The notes: generated by a model not told the origin, from the sequence alone. A DNA stretch of 64,000 nt from Streptomyces sp. NRRL WC-3742 (GCF_000720635.1 NZ_JOCF01000038.1:8953-72952), one strand, 5' to 3'; counted from the stretch's first letter, positions 45,651 to 54,676 are shown. A program made the numbers and translations.

Positions 45651-46130
45651 GTGACGACCTCGGAGGACGTGGTGGACGACGCGGCGGGCCGGACGGCTCC
45701 GGTCCGGCCGGCGGTGCTGCGCGGGCAGGGGCCCGCGGTGGCGGTGATCGCCGTCGGCGGCGCGATCGGAGCCCTCGCGAGGTACGGGGCCGGGCTGCTG
45801 TGGGGGACGGCGCCCGAGGCGTTCCCGTGGACGACGCTGCTGGTCAACGTGGTCGGCTGCGCGGTGATCGGGGTGTTCCTGGTGGTGATCACCGAGGGGC
45901 GGCCCGCGCATCCGCTGCTGCGGCCGTTCTTCGGCACCGGGGTGCTGGGCGGGTTCACCACCTTCTCGACGTACGCGGTGGACATCCGCCGGCTGCTGGA
46001 GGCCGGGCGGCTCGGGCCGGGGCTCGCGTACCTGGGGCTGACGCTGCTGGGCGCGCTCGGAGCGGTGTGGGCGGCGGCGGTGCTGACCAGGCGTCTGCTG
46101 CGCCGGGTGCCTCGGGTCGGTGCGCGGTGA
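45651..46130 (+). CDS. crcB: Fluoride channel CrcB, first subunit
   Basis: 159-aa four-helix membrane protein of the Fluc/CrcB family exporting fluoride. Signature blocks: [32 protein letters not shown] and [17 protein letters not shown] (Phe-box and sodium-site region). It has an extra ~30-residue N-terminus compared with the second copy. GTG 45651 is likely; GTG 45636 is possible. It overlaps the DUF190 gene (GTGA). Fluc channels work as dual-topology dimers; two genes suggest a heterodimer. Confidence 0.9.
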   Translation: MTTSEDVVDDAAGRTAPVRPAVLRGQGPAVAVIAVGGAIGALARYGAGLLWGTAPEAFPWTTLLVNVVGCAVIGVFLVVITEGRPAHPLLRPFFGTGVLGGFTTFSTYAVDIRRLLEAGRLGPGLAYLGLTLLGALGAVWAAAVLTRRLLRRVPRVGAR

Positions 46131-46501
46131 GCGGCGCGAGGCGGCTGAGCGGGCCGGCGCTGCGGCTGACGGTGCTGGTGGGCGAGAGCGACACCTGGCA
46201 CCACCGGCCGCTCTACAACGAGATCGTGCACCGGGCGCGGGCGGCAGGGCTGGCCGGGGCGAGCGTGTTCCGGGGGATCGAGGGCTTCGGGGCCTCGTCG
46301 GTGGTGCACACCTCGCGGCTGCTGTCGCTGAGCGAGGACCTGCCGGTGGCGGTGGTGATCGTGGACGAGGAGGAGCGGGTGCGGGCGTTCCTGCCGCGGC
46401 TGGACGGGCTGGTGGCGGAGGGGCTGGTGACGCTGGAGCGGTGCGAGGTCGTCCGGTACGCGGGGCGCGGCGGCGACGGGGGCGCGGGGGCCGGGGAGTG
46501 A
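46127..46501 (+). CDS. DUF190 protein encoded between two crcB genes
   Basis: 124-aa cytosolic PII-like fold protein (DUF190): [44 protein letters not shown], then [15 protein letters not shown]. It overlaps both crcB genes by 4 bp (GTGA on each side), so all three are made together. The family often sits beside crcB; a regulatory or ligand-sensing role for the channel is plausible but unproven. Confidence 0.9.
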   Translation: MSGARRLSGPALRLTVLVGESDTWHHRPLYNEIVHRARAAGLAGASVFRGIEGFGASSVVHTSRLLSLSEDLPVAVVIVDEEERVRAFLPRLDGLVAEGLVTLERCEVVRYAGRGGDGGAGAGE

Positions 46502-46872
46502 ACTGGCTGCTGGTGGTGGCGGGTGCGGTGGTCGGCGCCCCGCTGAGGTACCTGACGGACCGGGCGGTGCAGTCCCGGCACGACTCGGTGTTCCCGTGGG
46601 GGACGTTCGCGGTGAACGTGGTCGGCTGCCTGGTGCTCGGCACGCTGACGGGGGCGGTGGCGGCCGGGGCGGCCTCCTCGCACGTCCAACTGCTGGTCGG
46701 GACGGGGTTCTGCGGGGCGCTGACGACGTACTCGACGTTCTCGTACGAGACGCTGCGGCTGGCCGAGTCGGGGGCCGGGCGGTACGCGGTGGCGAACGTG
46801 GCGGGGAGCGTGGTGGCCGGGCTGGCGGCGGTGTACGCGGGGGCGGAGCTGGCCTCGGCGCTCTGGGGCTGA
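46498..46872 (+). CDS. crcB: Fluoride channel CrcB, second subunit
   Basis: 124-aa CrcB/Fluc protein with the family's compact length: [47 protein letters not shown]. The Gly-rich first block is APLRY rather than ALARY. GTG 46498 overlaps the DUF190 stop. It completes the crcB-DUF190-crcB operon. Confidence 0.92.
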   Translation: MNWLLVVAGAVVGAPLRYLTDRAVQSRHDSVFPWGTFAVNVVGCLVLGTLTGAVAAGAASSHVQLLVGTGFCGALTTYSTFSYETLRLAESGAGRYAVANVAGSVVAGLAAVYAGAELASALWG

Positions 46873-46913
46873 GGACTTCGGGGGCTGCGAGCTCCGGGGT
46901 CTGAGAGTGGCGG

Positions 46914-46961
46914 GGGTTGTGAGTTCCGAGGGTTGTGAGTTCCGAGGGCTGTGAGTTCCGG
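46914..46961. repeat. 16-bp tandem repeat after the crcB operon
   Basis: Three copies of GGGTTGTGAGTTCCGA (46914-46929, 46930-46945, 46946-46961, the third with two changes), flanked on both sides by decayed copies (about 46880-46980). Non-coding. Confidence 0.8.
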
Positions 46962-47123
46962 GGCCTGAGGGCTCCGGGGCCGGCAGCCGTACGGGCCGCG
47001 CGGTGGCCGCTTGGCGGAACCTTCCTGCCGTACGTCCCGTGTCCCGCCGGGGTGGGCGCGCGTTGGGCACCGAAAGCGGCCGCGGCACGGGCGGCCCGGG
47101 CGGGGCGTCAGAGAGGGAACTCG

Positions 47124-47801
47124 GTGGCTTCGGTGCGTGTGGTGCGGGCGGTCCGGTCGGCGCGGTCGGTGCGGGCGGAGCGGACCCGGCGGTCCGGCCG
47201 GTCGGGACGGGTGCTGCGGGCGGCCGCGGTGCTGGCGGTGGCGGGGCTCGGGCTGACCGGGTGCATGTCGGTGGGCTCGGCCGCGGAGGAGAAGCACGGC
47301 GTGGCGCCGGTCGGGCAGGCCGGTCCGGCGGGCCGTCCCGGGGCGTCGGGCGGTGCCTCCGCCTCCCCCGGGGCGGGGCACCTGGGTGGTGCGGCGGGGC
47401 ACGCGGAGCGCCAGGGGGGCTTGCAGGCCGAGAACGCGCCGGGGGCGGGCGTCCCCGGCGCACCGGGTGAGGGTGCGCCCGGCGCGGTGACCGGCGTGGT
47501 GCCGGTGCCGGGGGCGGGCGCCCCGGACGGCGCGCCGGGCGGTGGCGGTGCGGGCAGCGGCGCGAACACCAGTCCCGCGCCCCATCCCGGCGGCGGCACG
47601 ACAACCGGTTCCGGCGGTTCCGGCGGTACGGGAGCCCCAGGAGGCTCCGGGAGTTCGCCCTCGGCGGGCCCGAGCGTCCACCCGACCGGTTCCCCCGAGC
47701 CGGAGCACACCCCGCCGCCCTCGACCACGCCCGGGACCCCGGAACCCACCGCCGGAAGCTCCGGTTCTTCGGCGCCGAGTCCGCGCGCAGGTGGGCATTA
47801 G
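47124..47801 (+). CDS. Low-complexity lipoprotein
   Basis: 225-aa secreted lipoprotein candidate. A long Arg-rich N-terminus precedes a hydrophobic stretch and lipobox LGLTGC (~residues 42-47; twin-Arg residues occur at RRSGR). The mature part is almost entirely Gly/Ala/Pro/Ser/Thr (disordered, cell-wall-spanning type). GTG 47124 with GAGAGGG upstream. No domain recognised; the frame has strong codon bias in this GC-rich DNA, so coding status is likely but not certain. Confidence 0.6.
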   Translation: MASVRVVRAVRSARSVRAERTRRSGRSGRVLRAAAVLAVAGLGLTGCMSVGSAAEEKHGVAPVGQAGPAGRPGASGGASASPGAGHLGGAAGHAERQGGLQAENAPGAGVPGAPGEGAPGAVTGVVPVPGAGAPDGAPGGGGAGSGANTSPAPHPGGGTTTGSGGSGGTGAPGGSGSSPSAGPSVHPTGSPEPEHTPPPSTTPGTPEPTAGSSGSSAPSPRAGGH

Positions 47802-47818
47802 GGAGCTGGCCAGGGCAT

Positions 47819-47848
47819 TTGCCTCCGATCCGGAGGTTCGTCTATGGT
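47819..47848 (+). promoter_or_regulatory. Candidate promoter of the DEAD-box helicase gene
   Basis: TTGCCT (47819-47824), 18-bp spacer, TATGGT (47843-47848). It would give a leader of about 140 nt containing two TGGCGCCC copies (near 47877 and 47896). Prediction only. Confidence 0.4.
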
Positions 47849-47996
47849 GGTAGATCGTTCGTTTGATCCATTTGACTGGCGCCCTACATCCATCTGGCGC
47901 CCTTGGCGCGTTCCGGCGATCCGTGGCTGACCGCATAGAGGCGGTTGTGAAACAGAACCCCGGACTTTGGCGCGTGCCACTTCCGGAAGGTTTTAC

Positions 47997-50312
47997 ATGT
48001 CTCTCGTTGACGACGCCCGCTTCGCCATGCCCGCGAACGAGGCCGCCGCCGATGTCACCGACACCGCCGCCGACACCACCGAGACCCTGATCGAGGCCCC
48101 CGAGGCCGTCGAGACCACCGACTCCGCCGACGCCGTCGACGCCACCGAGACCGCCGAGGTCGAGGAGAGCGTCGAGGAGGACGCCGAGCCCACCCTCACC
48201 TTCGGCGACCTGGGCCTGCACGACGACGTCGTGCGCGCCCTCGCCAAGCGCGGCGTCACCACCCCGTTCCCGATCCAGGCCGCGACCATCCCGGACGCCC
48301 TGGCCGGCAAGGACGTGCTGGGCCGTGGCCGCACCGGCTCCGGCAAGACCCTCAGCTTCGGCCTGCCGCTGCTGACCCGCCTCGCCGACGGCGAGCGCAC
48401 CAAGCCCAAGCACCCGCGCGGCCTGATCCTCGTCCCGACCCGCGAGCTGGCCATGCAGGTCGCCGACGCCCTGGAGCCCTTCGGCTCGGTGCTCGGCCTC
48501 AAGCTCAAGGTCGTCTGCGGCGGCACCTCGATGTCGAACCAGATCTACGCGCTGGAGCGCGGCGTCGACGTCCTCGTCGCCACCCCCGGCCGTCTGCGCG
48601 ACCTGCTGAACCGCGGCTCCGCCAAGCTGGCCGACGTCAAGACCGTCGTCCTCGACGAGGCCGACCAGATGGCCGACATGGGCTTCCTGCCCGAGGTCAC
48701 CGAGATCCTCGACCAGGTGCCGGCCGGCGGCCAGCGCCTGCTGTTCTCCGCCACCCTGGAGAACGAGATCGACACCCTGGTCAAGCGCTACCTCAAGAAC
48801 CCGGTCACCCACGAGGTCGACCCGTCGGCCGGCGCCGTCACCACCATGACCCACCACATCCTCGTGGTGAAGCCCAAGGACAAGGCGCCGATCACCAACG
48901 CGATCGCCGCCCGCAAGGGCCGCACGATCATCTTCGTCCGCACCCAGATGGGCGCCGACCGCGTCGCCGAGCAGCTCATCGAGGCCGGTGTGAAGGCCGA
49001 CGCGCTGCACGGCGGCATGACCCAGGGCGCCCGTACCCGCGTCCTCGGCGACTTCAAGGACGGCTACGTCAACGTCGTCGTCGCCACCGACGTCGCCGCC
49101 CGCGGCATCCACGTCGACGGCATCGACCTGGTCCTCAACGTGGACCCGGCCGGCGACCACAAGGACTACCTGCACCGCTCCGGCCGCACCGCCCGTGCCG
49201 GCCGCTCCGGCGCCGTCGTCACCCTGGTGCTGCCGCACCAGCGCCGCGGCGTCTTCCGCCTGATGGAGGACGCGGGCGTCGACGCCAGCCGCCACATCCT
49301 GGACCACGCCTTCGACGCCGAGGTCGCCAAGATCACCGGCGCCCGCTCGCTCACCGAGGTCCAGGCCGAGAGCGCCGCCAACATCGCCGGTGCCGCCGAG
49401 CGCGAGCTCGCCGACATGACCCGCCAGCTGGAGCGCGCGCAGCGCCGCACCACCGAGCTGCGCGACGAGGCCGACCGCCTGGCCGCCCGTGCGGCGCGCG
49501 AGCGGGCCGACCTGGGCATCGAGGACGAGGCCCCGGCCGTGTCGGAGGAGTCGTCCGAGGAGACCGCCGAGCAGGCTCCGGTCGTCGCCGCCGCGCCGCA
49601 GGCCGAGGAGCGCACCCCGGCGTACCGCGAGGCGGGCACCGAGCGTCCGGCCTTCGGCCGCGACCGTGACCGTGGCGACCGCGGCGACGACCGTCGTTCG
49701 GGTGGTTTCAACCGTGACCGCGGCGACGACCGTCGTTCGGGTGGTTTCAACCGTGACCGTGGTGACGACCGTCGTTCGGGTGGTTTCAACCGCGACAACC
49801 GTGACGACCGCGGTGGCTTCAACCGTGATCGTGGTGACGACCGCCGTACCGGTGGTTTCAACCGCGACCGTGGTGACGACCGTCGCACCGGTGGTTTCAA
49901 CCGCGACAACCGTGACGACCGCGGTGGCTTCAACCGTGACCGTGGTGACGACCGCCGTACCGGTGGTTTCAACCGCGACCGTGGTGACGACCGTCGCACC
50001 GGCGGCTTCAACCGCGACAACCGTGACGACCGCGGCGCCCGCTCCTTCGGCGACCGTCCGGCCCGCTCGTTCGGCGACCGCCCGTCCTTCGGTGACCGCC
50101 CCTCCTTCGGCCGTGACCGCGACGAGCGCGGCGGCAGCAGCCGTCCGTTCTCGCGCCGCGACGACCACCGCTCCGGTGGCCGCCCGCAGGCGTCCGGCGG
50201 CTTCAACCGCGACCGTGACGACCGCGGTGGCTTCAACCGTGACCGTGGCGACGACCGCCGCGCCGGTGGTGGCTTCGGCCGCGAGGACCGCAAGCCGCGC
50301 TGGAAGAACTGA
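47997..50312 (+). CDS. DEAD-box RNA helicase with periodic Arg/Asp/Asn-rich tail
   Basis: 771-aa ATP-dependent RNA helicase. After an acidic 60-residue N-terminus: Q motif region, Walker A GRTGSGKT, PTRELA, TPGR, DEAD (VVLDEADQM), SAT, and HRSGRTARAG. A coiled-coil-like stretch (~460-510) and then a disordered tail (~540-771) of FNRDRGDDRR-type repeats follow, probably RNA-binding. GGAAGG fixes ATG 47997. The length and tail resemble cold-shock/ribosome-assembly helicases such as CsdA/DeaD-type proteins of streptomycetes. Monocistronic. Confidence 0.95.
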   Translation: MSLVDDARFAMPANEAAADVTDTAADTTETLIEAPEAVETTDSADAVDATETAEVEESVEEDAEPTLTFGDLGLHDDVVRALAKRGVTTPFPIQAATIPDALAGKDVLGRGRTGSGKTLSFGLPLLTRLADGERTKPKHPRGLILVPTRELAMQVADALEPFGSVLGLKLKVVCGGTSMSNQIYALERGVDVLVATPGRLRDLLNRGSAKLADVKTVVLDEADQMADMGFLPEVTEILDQVPAGGQRLLFSATLENEIDTLVKRYLKNPVTHEVDPSAGAVTTMTHHILVVKPKDKAPITNAIAARKGRTIIFVRTQMGADRVAEQLIEAGVKADALHGGMTQGARTRVLGDFKDGYVNVVVATDVAARGIHVDGIDLVLNVDPAGDHKDYLHRSGRTARAGRSGAVVTLVLPHQRRGVFRLMEDAGVDASRHILDHAFDAEVAKITGARSLTEVQAESAANIAGAAERELADMTRQLERAQRRTTELRDEADRLAARAARERADLGIEDEAPAVSEESSEETAEQAPVVAAAPQAEERTPAYREAGTERPAFGRDRDRGDRGDDRRSGGFNRDRGDDRRSGGFNRDRGDDRRSGGFNRDNRDDRGGFNRDRGDDRRTGGFNRDRGDDRRTGGFNRDNRDDRGGFNRDRGDDRRTGGFNRDRGDDRRTGGFNRDNRDDRGARSFGDRPARSFGDRPSFGDRPSFGRDRDERGGSSRPFSRRDDHRSGGRPQASGGFNRDRDDRGGFNRDRGDDRRAGGGFGREDRKPRWKN
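49707..50039 (+). repeat. Higher-order A-A-B coding repeat in the helicase tail
   Basis: Three consecutive 111-bp blocks, each encoding A-A-B where A is FNRDRGDDRR(S/T)GG (13 aa) and B is FNRDNRDDRGG (11 aa). The DNA copies are nearly identical, indicating recent block duplication or conversion. Confidence 0.9.
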
Positions 50313-50320
50313 TCACTGAC

Positions 50321-50401
50321 CGGTCGCCCGGCGGTCACCGACCGCCGGGCGACCGGGTGACACGAAGGGCCCGCTCCGTTCGCCGGAGCGGGCCCTTCGT
50401 G
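50321..50401 (+). terminator. Double hairpin terminator after the helicase gene
   Basis: Stem 1: 50321-50335 / 50341-50355 (15 bp). Stem 2: 50361-50378 / 50384-50401 (18 bp). Two strong hairpins in tandem. Confidence 0.88.
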
Positions 50402-50521
50402 TTCCCCCGATTCCCCCCTGTTTCCCCCCGAACACCGACCCCTGCTGCTCAGCGAGGCGTTGTTCTGGGAGTGAGAATAACCTGTGGCGGGCGGGAGCGG
50501 TAGTCCCGTAGCGTCGCGGGC

Positions 50522-51376
50522 ATGAGCAGTCGACTGCATGAAGTGGCGCGAGTGAACGAGCAGATCGCCGAGCGGGGGAGCTACCGGGCCGACGGGGGCG
50601 AACTCGTGCAGGTGGGGGAGCAGTTGGCGGCGGCGCGGGCCGGCACGGTGTCGTACGCGCCCGCCGCTCTCGACGCGCTGCTGCGCGCGGGCGGGGAGCC
50701 GGGGCCGCTGGGCGCCGGGCGGGTCGAGGTGACGGCCGAGGGCAGCATCGAGGCGGCCCGGAGGCTGGTCGGGGCCGGGGTCGGTCCGGTCGGGGTGCTG
50801 AACTTCGCCTCCGCCCGTAACCCCGGCGGCGGGTACCTGCGCGGCGCCCGTGCCCAGGAGGAGGACCTGTGCCGCAGCGCGCTGCTGTACACCTGCCTGC
50901 TGGAGGCGCCCGACTACTACGAGGCCCACCGCGCCTCCGACGACCTGCGCTACAGCCACCGGGTGATCGTCTCGCCCGGCGTGCCGGTGGTGCGCGGCGG
51001 GCGCGGCGAGCTGCTCGCGCGGCCGTACCCCGTCACCTTCCTGACCTCGCCCGCCCCCAACGCCGGGCAACTGGAACGCCGTTCGGCCGGGGTGAACGTG
51101 CGCGGGGTGAACATGCGCGGGGCGAACGTGCGCGAGGTGCTCGCCGAGCGGGCGCTGCGGGTGCTGGCCGCCGCCGCCCGGCACGAGGTGCGCACGCTGG
51201 TGCTCGGGGCCTGGGGCTGCGGGGTGTTCCGCAACGACCCGGCGCAGGTCGCCGAGGCGTTCGAGGGCGCGCTGGACCGGTACGGGGCGGCCTTCGAGCG
51301 GGTGGTGTTCGCGGTCTGGGACCGCAACGCGGTCTCGGCCAACCGGGCCGCCTTCGAGGCCCGGTTCGGGGGCTGA
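50522..51376 (+). CDS. PARG-like macro-domain protein (TIGR02452 family)
   Basis: 284 aa. The bacterial poly(ADP-ribose) glycohydrolase signature GGG-x7-QEE is intact in NPGGGYLRGARAQEEDLCR; ASARNPGGG and LGAWGCGVFRNDP are the other family blocks. It probably removes ADP-ribose from proteins or nucleic acids. ATG 50522. A 3x15-bp coding repeat lies at 51091-51135. No ADP-ribosyltransferase gene is nearby. Function inferred from the signature. Confidence 0.88.
   Translation: MSSRLHEVARVNEQIAERGSYRADGGELVQVGEQLAAARAGTVSYAPAALDALLRAGGEPGPLGAGRVEVTAEGSIEAARRLVGAGVGPVGVLNFASARNPGGGYLRGARAQEEDLCRSALLYTCLLEAPDYYEAHRASDDLRYSHRVIVSPGVPVVRGGRGELLARPYPVTFLTSPAPNAGQLERRSAGVNVRGVNMRGANVREVLAERALRVLAAAARHEVRTLVLGAWGCGVFRNDPAQVAEAFEGALDRYGAAFERVVFAVWDRNAVSANRAAFEARFGG
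51091..51135 (+). repeat. 15-bp coding repeat in the PARG-like gene
   Basis: Three tandem units (51091-51105, 51106-51120, 51121-51135), consensus GGTGAACGTGCGCGG, encoding V-N-V-R-G / V-N-M-R-G / A-N-V-R-E. It looks like a surface-loop expansion. Confidence 0.8.
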
Positions 51377-51482
51377 GCCGCCCGGTTCGGCGGCCAGGAG
51401 CCCGGGTTCGGCGGCCGAGAAGCCCGGGGGCTCGGCGACCGACCGGCCCGTCCCCCGGAAACCCGGGCGGGGCGGGGGCCCG

Positions 51483-52664
51483 GTGCCGGATACTCGCGCC
51501 GTGACCGTGCCTCCCCGGACCGCCTCGTCCGCCGCCGTGCCCATAGCCTCCGCCGTCGAGCCCGCCCTGAAGGTGGCCCCGCTCGAACTCTTCCTGGACC
51601 TCGTCTTCGTCTTCACCGTCACCCAGCTCACCGGCAGCCTCGCCCACCACCTCACCCCCGGCGGGCTGGCCCAGGTGATGGTCATGCTGGCGCTGATCTG
51701 GTGGATGTACGACGCGTTCATCTGGCTGACCAACGCCATGCCGCCGAGCACCCACGGTCGGCGCGGGCTGCTGATGCTGGCGATGGGCGCCTTCCTGGTG
51801 ATCTCGCTGTCCGTCCCGCACGCCTTCCAGGGCAGCGGCGCGGCCTTCGGCTGGGCGTACCTGGCGGTGGTCGTCCTGCACACCGGGATGTTCGGCGCGG
51901 CCGGGGTGGCGCCGGAGTCCGTACTGCGGATGGGCGCGGCCAACCTCGCCCTCGGGGGCCTGGTGGTGACCGGCGGGTACCTGACCGGGACGGTCCAACT
52001 CGTCTTCTGGACGGCGGCGTTCGCGATGCAGTACGTGACGCAGAGGGCCGCCCGGCTGCCCGCGTTCCGGCTGCGCTCCGACCACTTCGTGGAGCGGCAC
52101 GGGCTGATCATGATCATCGCGTTCGGCGAGTCGGTGATCGCCATCGGCGTCGGCGCGGGGGCGCTCGGCCTCGGGCCCTCGCTGATCGCCGTCGCCCTGC
52201 TCAGCCTGAGCGTCTGCGTCGGGCTCTGGTGGGCGTACTTCGGGCACGACGACGACGCCCGCGCCGAGCACCACATGGCCTCGCTGTCCGACGCCGAGCG
52301 CAACCGGGCCGCCGTGCTCGTGTACTACCTCGGGCACTTCGGGCTGCTGCTCGGCGTGCTGCTGTTCGCCGCCGGGGTCAAGGCCGCGGTCGCCCACCCG
52401 GGGGCGGCGAGCACCCTGCCGCAGGCCGCCGCGCTCTCCGGGGGCGTCGCGCTGTACCTGGTCGTCAACGCGGCGATCCGCCGGTTCTTCGCCCTGCGGC
52501 CCAACCGGGCCCGGCTGCTCGGCGCGGCCCTGGTCCTCGCCGCCGTGCCGCTGGGCGCCTCCGTCTCCGCGACGGACCAGGTGGGCGCGGTGGCGGCGGT
52601 GCTGGCGGGGGTCTTCGGGTACGAGGCCCGTCGGTGGTCGGTGGGAGACTTCGAGCGTGACTGA
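51483..52664 (+). CDS. Low temperature requirement protein A (LtrA) family membrane protein
   Basis: 393-aa integral membrane protein with about eleven hydrophobic segments. The LtrA signature is visible: PLELFLDLVFVFTVTQL, then RRGLLMLAMG, ERHGLIMIIAFGESVIAIGVGA and WWAYFGHDDD. GTG 51483 or 51501. The biochemical function of LtrA proteins is unknown. Its 3' end overlaps the ricin-type gene by 8 bp. Confidence 0.9.
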   Translation: MPDTRAVTVPPRTASSAAVPIASAVEPALKVAPLELFLDLVFVFTVTQLTGSLAHHLTPGGLAQVMVMLALIWWMYDAFIWLTNAMPPSTHGRRGLLMLAMGAFLVISLSVPHAFQGSGAAFGWAYLAVVVLHTGMFGAAGVAPESVLRMGAANLALGGLVVTGGYLTGTVQLVFWTAAFAMQYVTQRAARLPAFRLRSDHFVERHGLIMIIAFGESVIAIGVGAGALGLGPSLIAVALLSLSVCVGLWWAYFGHDDDARAEHHMASLSDAERNRAAVLVYYLGHFGLLLGVLLFAAGVKAAVAHPGAASTLPQAAALSGGVALYLVVNAAIRRFFALRPNRARLLGAALVLAAVPLGASVSATDQVGAVAAVLAGVFGYEARRWSVGDFERD

Positions 52665-53120
52665 CTCCGCGAACGCCAACACCCCGGTGACCGACGGCAG
52701 CTACCTGATCCGCAACGTCGGCAGCGGTCTGCTGCTGGAGGTCGCGGACGGCTCCAAGCGCCTCGGCGCCCGCGTCCGCCAGGGCGCCGACGACGGCTCC
52801 GAGGCCCAGCTGTGGCACCTCACCGCCGTCCACCCGGGCGGCGCGCTCGTCCACCTGGAGAATGCGGGCAGCGGAAAGCGCCTCGACGTCACCGGAGCCG
52901 CCACCGAGGACGGCGTCCCGATCCAGCAGTGGTCCGCCAACGCCTTCGGCGCCCAGGAGTGGCTCCTCGAGGCCCACGTCGACGCCCCGGGCACCTACAC
53001 CGTCACCAGCTTCGTCAGCGGCAAGGCCCTCACCGCCGCCGAACCCCCACCGACCCCGTCCACCAGTGGGAGGACCTCGACGCCCCCACCCAGTGGTGGC
53101 GCTTCGAACGCCAGGGCTAG
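52657..53120 (+). pseudogene. Ricin-type beta-trefoil lectin-like gene with a -1 frameshift
   Basis: Starting at GTG 52657, the frame encodes one trefoil-like domain (SYLIRNVGSGLLLEVADGSKR, AQLWHLTAVHPGGALVHLENAGSGKRLDVTGA, QQWSANAFGAQEWLLEAH) up to KALTAAEP. The expected end (DPVHQWEDLDAPTQWWRFERQG, stop at 53118-53120) is in another frame. Adding one C to the run CCCCC at 53044-53048 joins the two and gives a coherent 154-aa protein. Either a genuine homopolymer mutation or a sequencing error. No signal peptide; role unknown. Confidence 0.8.
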
Positions 53121-53136
53121 GGGCTGGGCCAGGGCC

Positions 53137-53832
53137 TCAGACCGAGAGGTTGGCGTGGAGGGCGTCGAGCTCGGCCGGGGAGACGCCGTGGGCGGCCAGG
53201 TAGTTGGGCAGGTCTCCGTGGTGGGTCTGTATCCAGGTGAGGGCGGAGTCGAGGAGTTCGGCGCTGATGGGGCGGGAGATGCGCTCGGAGCCGGTCTCGT
53301 CGATGTAGGGGGTGGGGCCCTTGTCGAGGCCGAGGCCGATGTTGGAGAGCAGGAAGTCGGCGGTGATCTCGTCGGGCGAGGCGCCGAGGAGGGACTGCAG
53401 GACGGCGATGGTGAGGCCCGTGCGGTCCTTGCCGACGGCGCAGTGGACGACGGCCGGAGTGGCGCCCGGCTCGGCGAGGCGGCGGACGACGGCGGCGAGG
53501 GAGGGCCCGGCCGTCTCGGCCATGAAGGGGTAGAGGGACGCCTGGTCCTCGGGCCAGGGCCGGTCGAGGTCCTCGCGGTTGGCGGGCAGGGTCGGCACGC
53601 TGAGGGACTCGACGTCGAGCCCGTGGAGCTCGTCCGGCCAGACCTCCAGTTCGAAGGTGCTGCGCAGGTCGACGACGGTGCGCAGGCCGAGGTCCTTGAG
53701 GCGGCCGGCGCCCTCCTCGGTGAGGGTGTGGAGGGAGCCGGAGCGGTACAGCACGCCCGTGCGGAGGGCGCCGATGCCGCCCGCGTCACGGAAGTTGCGG
53801 ACACCGGGGATCTCGATGAAGGCGTCGGTCAT
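53137..53832 (-). CDS. Tyrosine-protein phosphatase (MptpB-like)
   Basis: 231-aa phosphatase. Family start (VRNFRDAGGIGALRTGVLYRSGSL) and the P-loop HCAVGKDRTG with catalytic Cys and Arg, as in mycobacterial PtpB, which also acts on phosphoserine/threonine and phosphoinositides. No secretion signal seen. Single-gene unit. Confidence 0.92.
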   Translation of the reverse strand: MTDAFIEIPGVRNFRDAGGIGALRTGVLYRSGSLHTLTEEGAGRLKDLGLRTVVDLRSTFELEVWPDELHGLDVESLSVPTLPANREDLDRPWPEDQASLYPFMAETAGPSLAAVVRRLAEPGATPAVVHCAVGKDRTGLTIAVLQSLLGASPDEITADFLLSNIGLGLDKGPTPYIDETGSERISRPISAELLDSALTWIQTHHGDLPNYLAAHGVSPAELDALHANLSV

Positions 53833-53910
53833 GGCCCCACCGTACGGGCGGGGCGGGGCCGGGGGAAGGAAACGCGGGGTTGTCCGGACCCTGGGGGCCC
53901 GCCGGTGGCG

Positions 53911-54666
53911 TCAGCGCCCGCCCGCGACGTCCAGGATCGCCCCGGTCGTGTACGAGGCCGCGGGGGAGAGCAGGAACAGGATCGTCTCGGCGACCTCCTC
54001 CGGCCGTCCGCCGCGACGCATCGGCAGGTCGGGGGCGATGCGGTCGACCCGCCCGGGCTCGCCGCCGAGCGCGTGGATGTCGGTGTGGATCAGCCCGGGG
54101 CGCACGGCGTTGACCCGGACGCCCTCGGCGGCGACCTCCAGGGCCAGGCCCCTGGTCATCGAGTCCACCGCGCCCTTGGCGGCGGCGTAGTCGACGTACT
54201 CGTTGGGGGAGCCGATCCGAGAGGCGGCGGAGGAGACGTTGACGATCGCGCCGCCGCTGCCGCCGTACCGGGTGGACATCCGGCGGACGGCCTGCGCCGA
54301 GCAGAGGAAGGCCGAGGTGATGTTGGAGGCCCAGATGCGGGTCAGCCGGTCCTCGTCGATCTCCTCCAGCCGGGACTGCTTCTCCAGCGTGCCCGCGTTG
54401 TTCACCAGCCCGGTGAGCGGCCCGAGTTCGGCGTCGACGGTGGCGAACAGCCGCTCGACCTCGGCGCCTCGGGTGACGTCGGCCCGGACGGCGAGGGCGG
54501 TGCCGCCCTCGGCGCGGACGGCGTCGACCACGGCGGCGGCCGAGGCGTCGTCCGAGCGGTAGTTGACGCAGACCCGGTGGCCGCGGCGGGCGGCGAGCAG
54601 GGCGGTGGCGGCGCCGATGCCCCGCCCGGCGCCGGTGATGATCAGGACGTCCTCGGAAGTCGTCAT
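53911..54666 (-). CDS. SDR family oxidoreductase
   Basis: 251-aa classical short-chain dehydrogenase: cofactor motif ITGAGRGIGAA, LVNNAGTLE, active-site YAAAK with Ser in IVNVSSAASR. NRSD at the end of beta-2 (VNYRSDD) favours NADP. Ends 244 bp from the next same-strand gene's stop region and may be co-transcribed with the AlkZ-like gene (10-bp gap). Substrate unknown. Confidence 0.92.
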   Translation of the reverse strand: MTTSEDVLIITGAGRGIGAATALLAARRGHRVCVNYRSDDASAAAVVDAVRAEGGTALAVRADVTRGAEVERLFATVDAELGPLTGLVNNAGTLEKQSRLEEIDEDRLTRIWASNITSAFLCSAQAVRRMSTRYGGSGGAIVNVSSAASRIGSPNEYVDYAAAKGAVDSMTRGLALEVAAEGVRVNAVRPGLIHTDIHALGGEPGRVDRIAPDLPMRRGGRPEEVAETILFLLSPAASYTTGAILDVAGGR

Positions 54667-54676
54667 GTTCCGTACT

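Noticed and set aside
45030..50168. Very long antisense reading frame (1712 codons) opposite crcB, lipoprotein and helicase
   Set aside because: It mirrors the helicase repeats and GC-biased codons; protein is low-complexity and crosses tRNA and terminator sequences.
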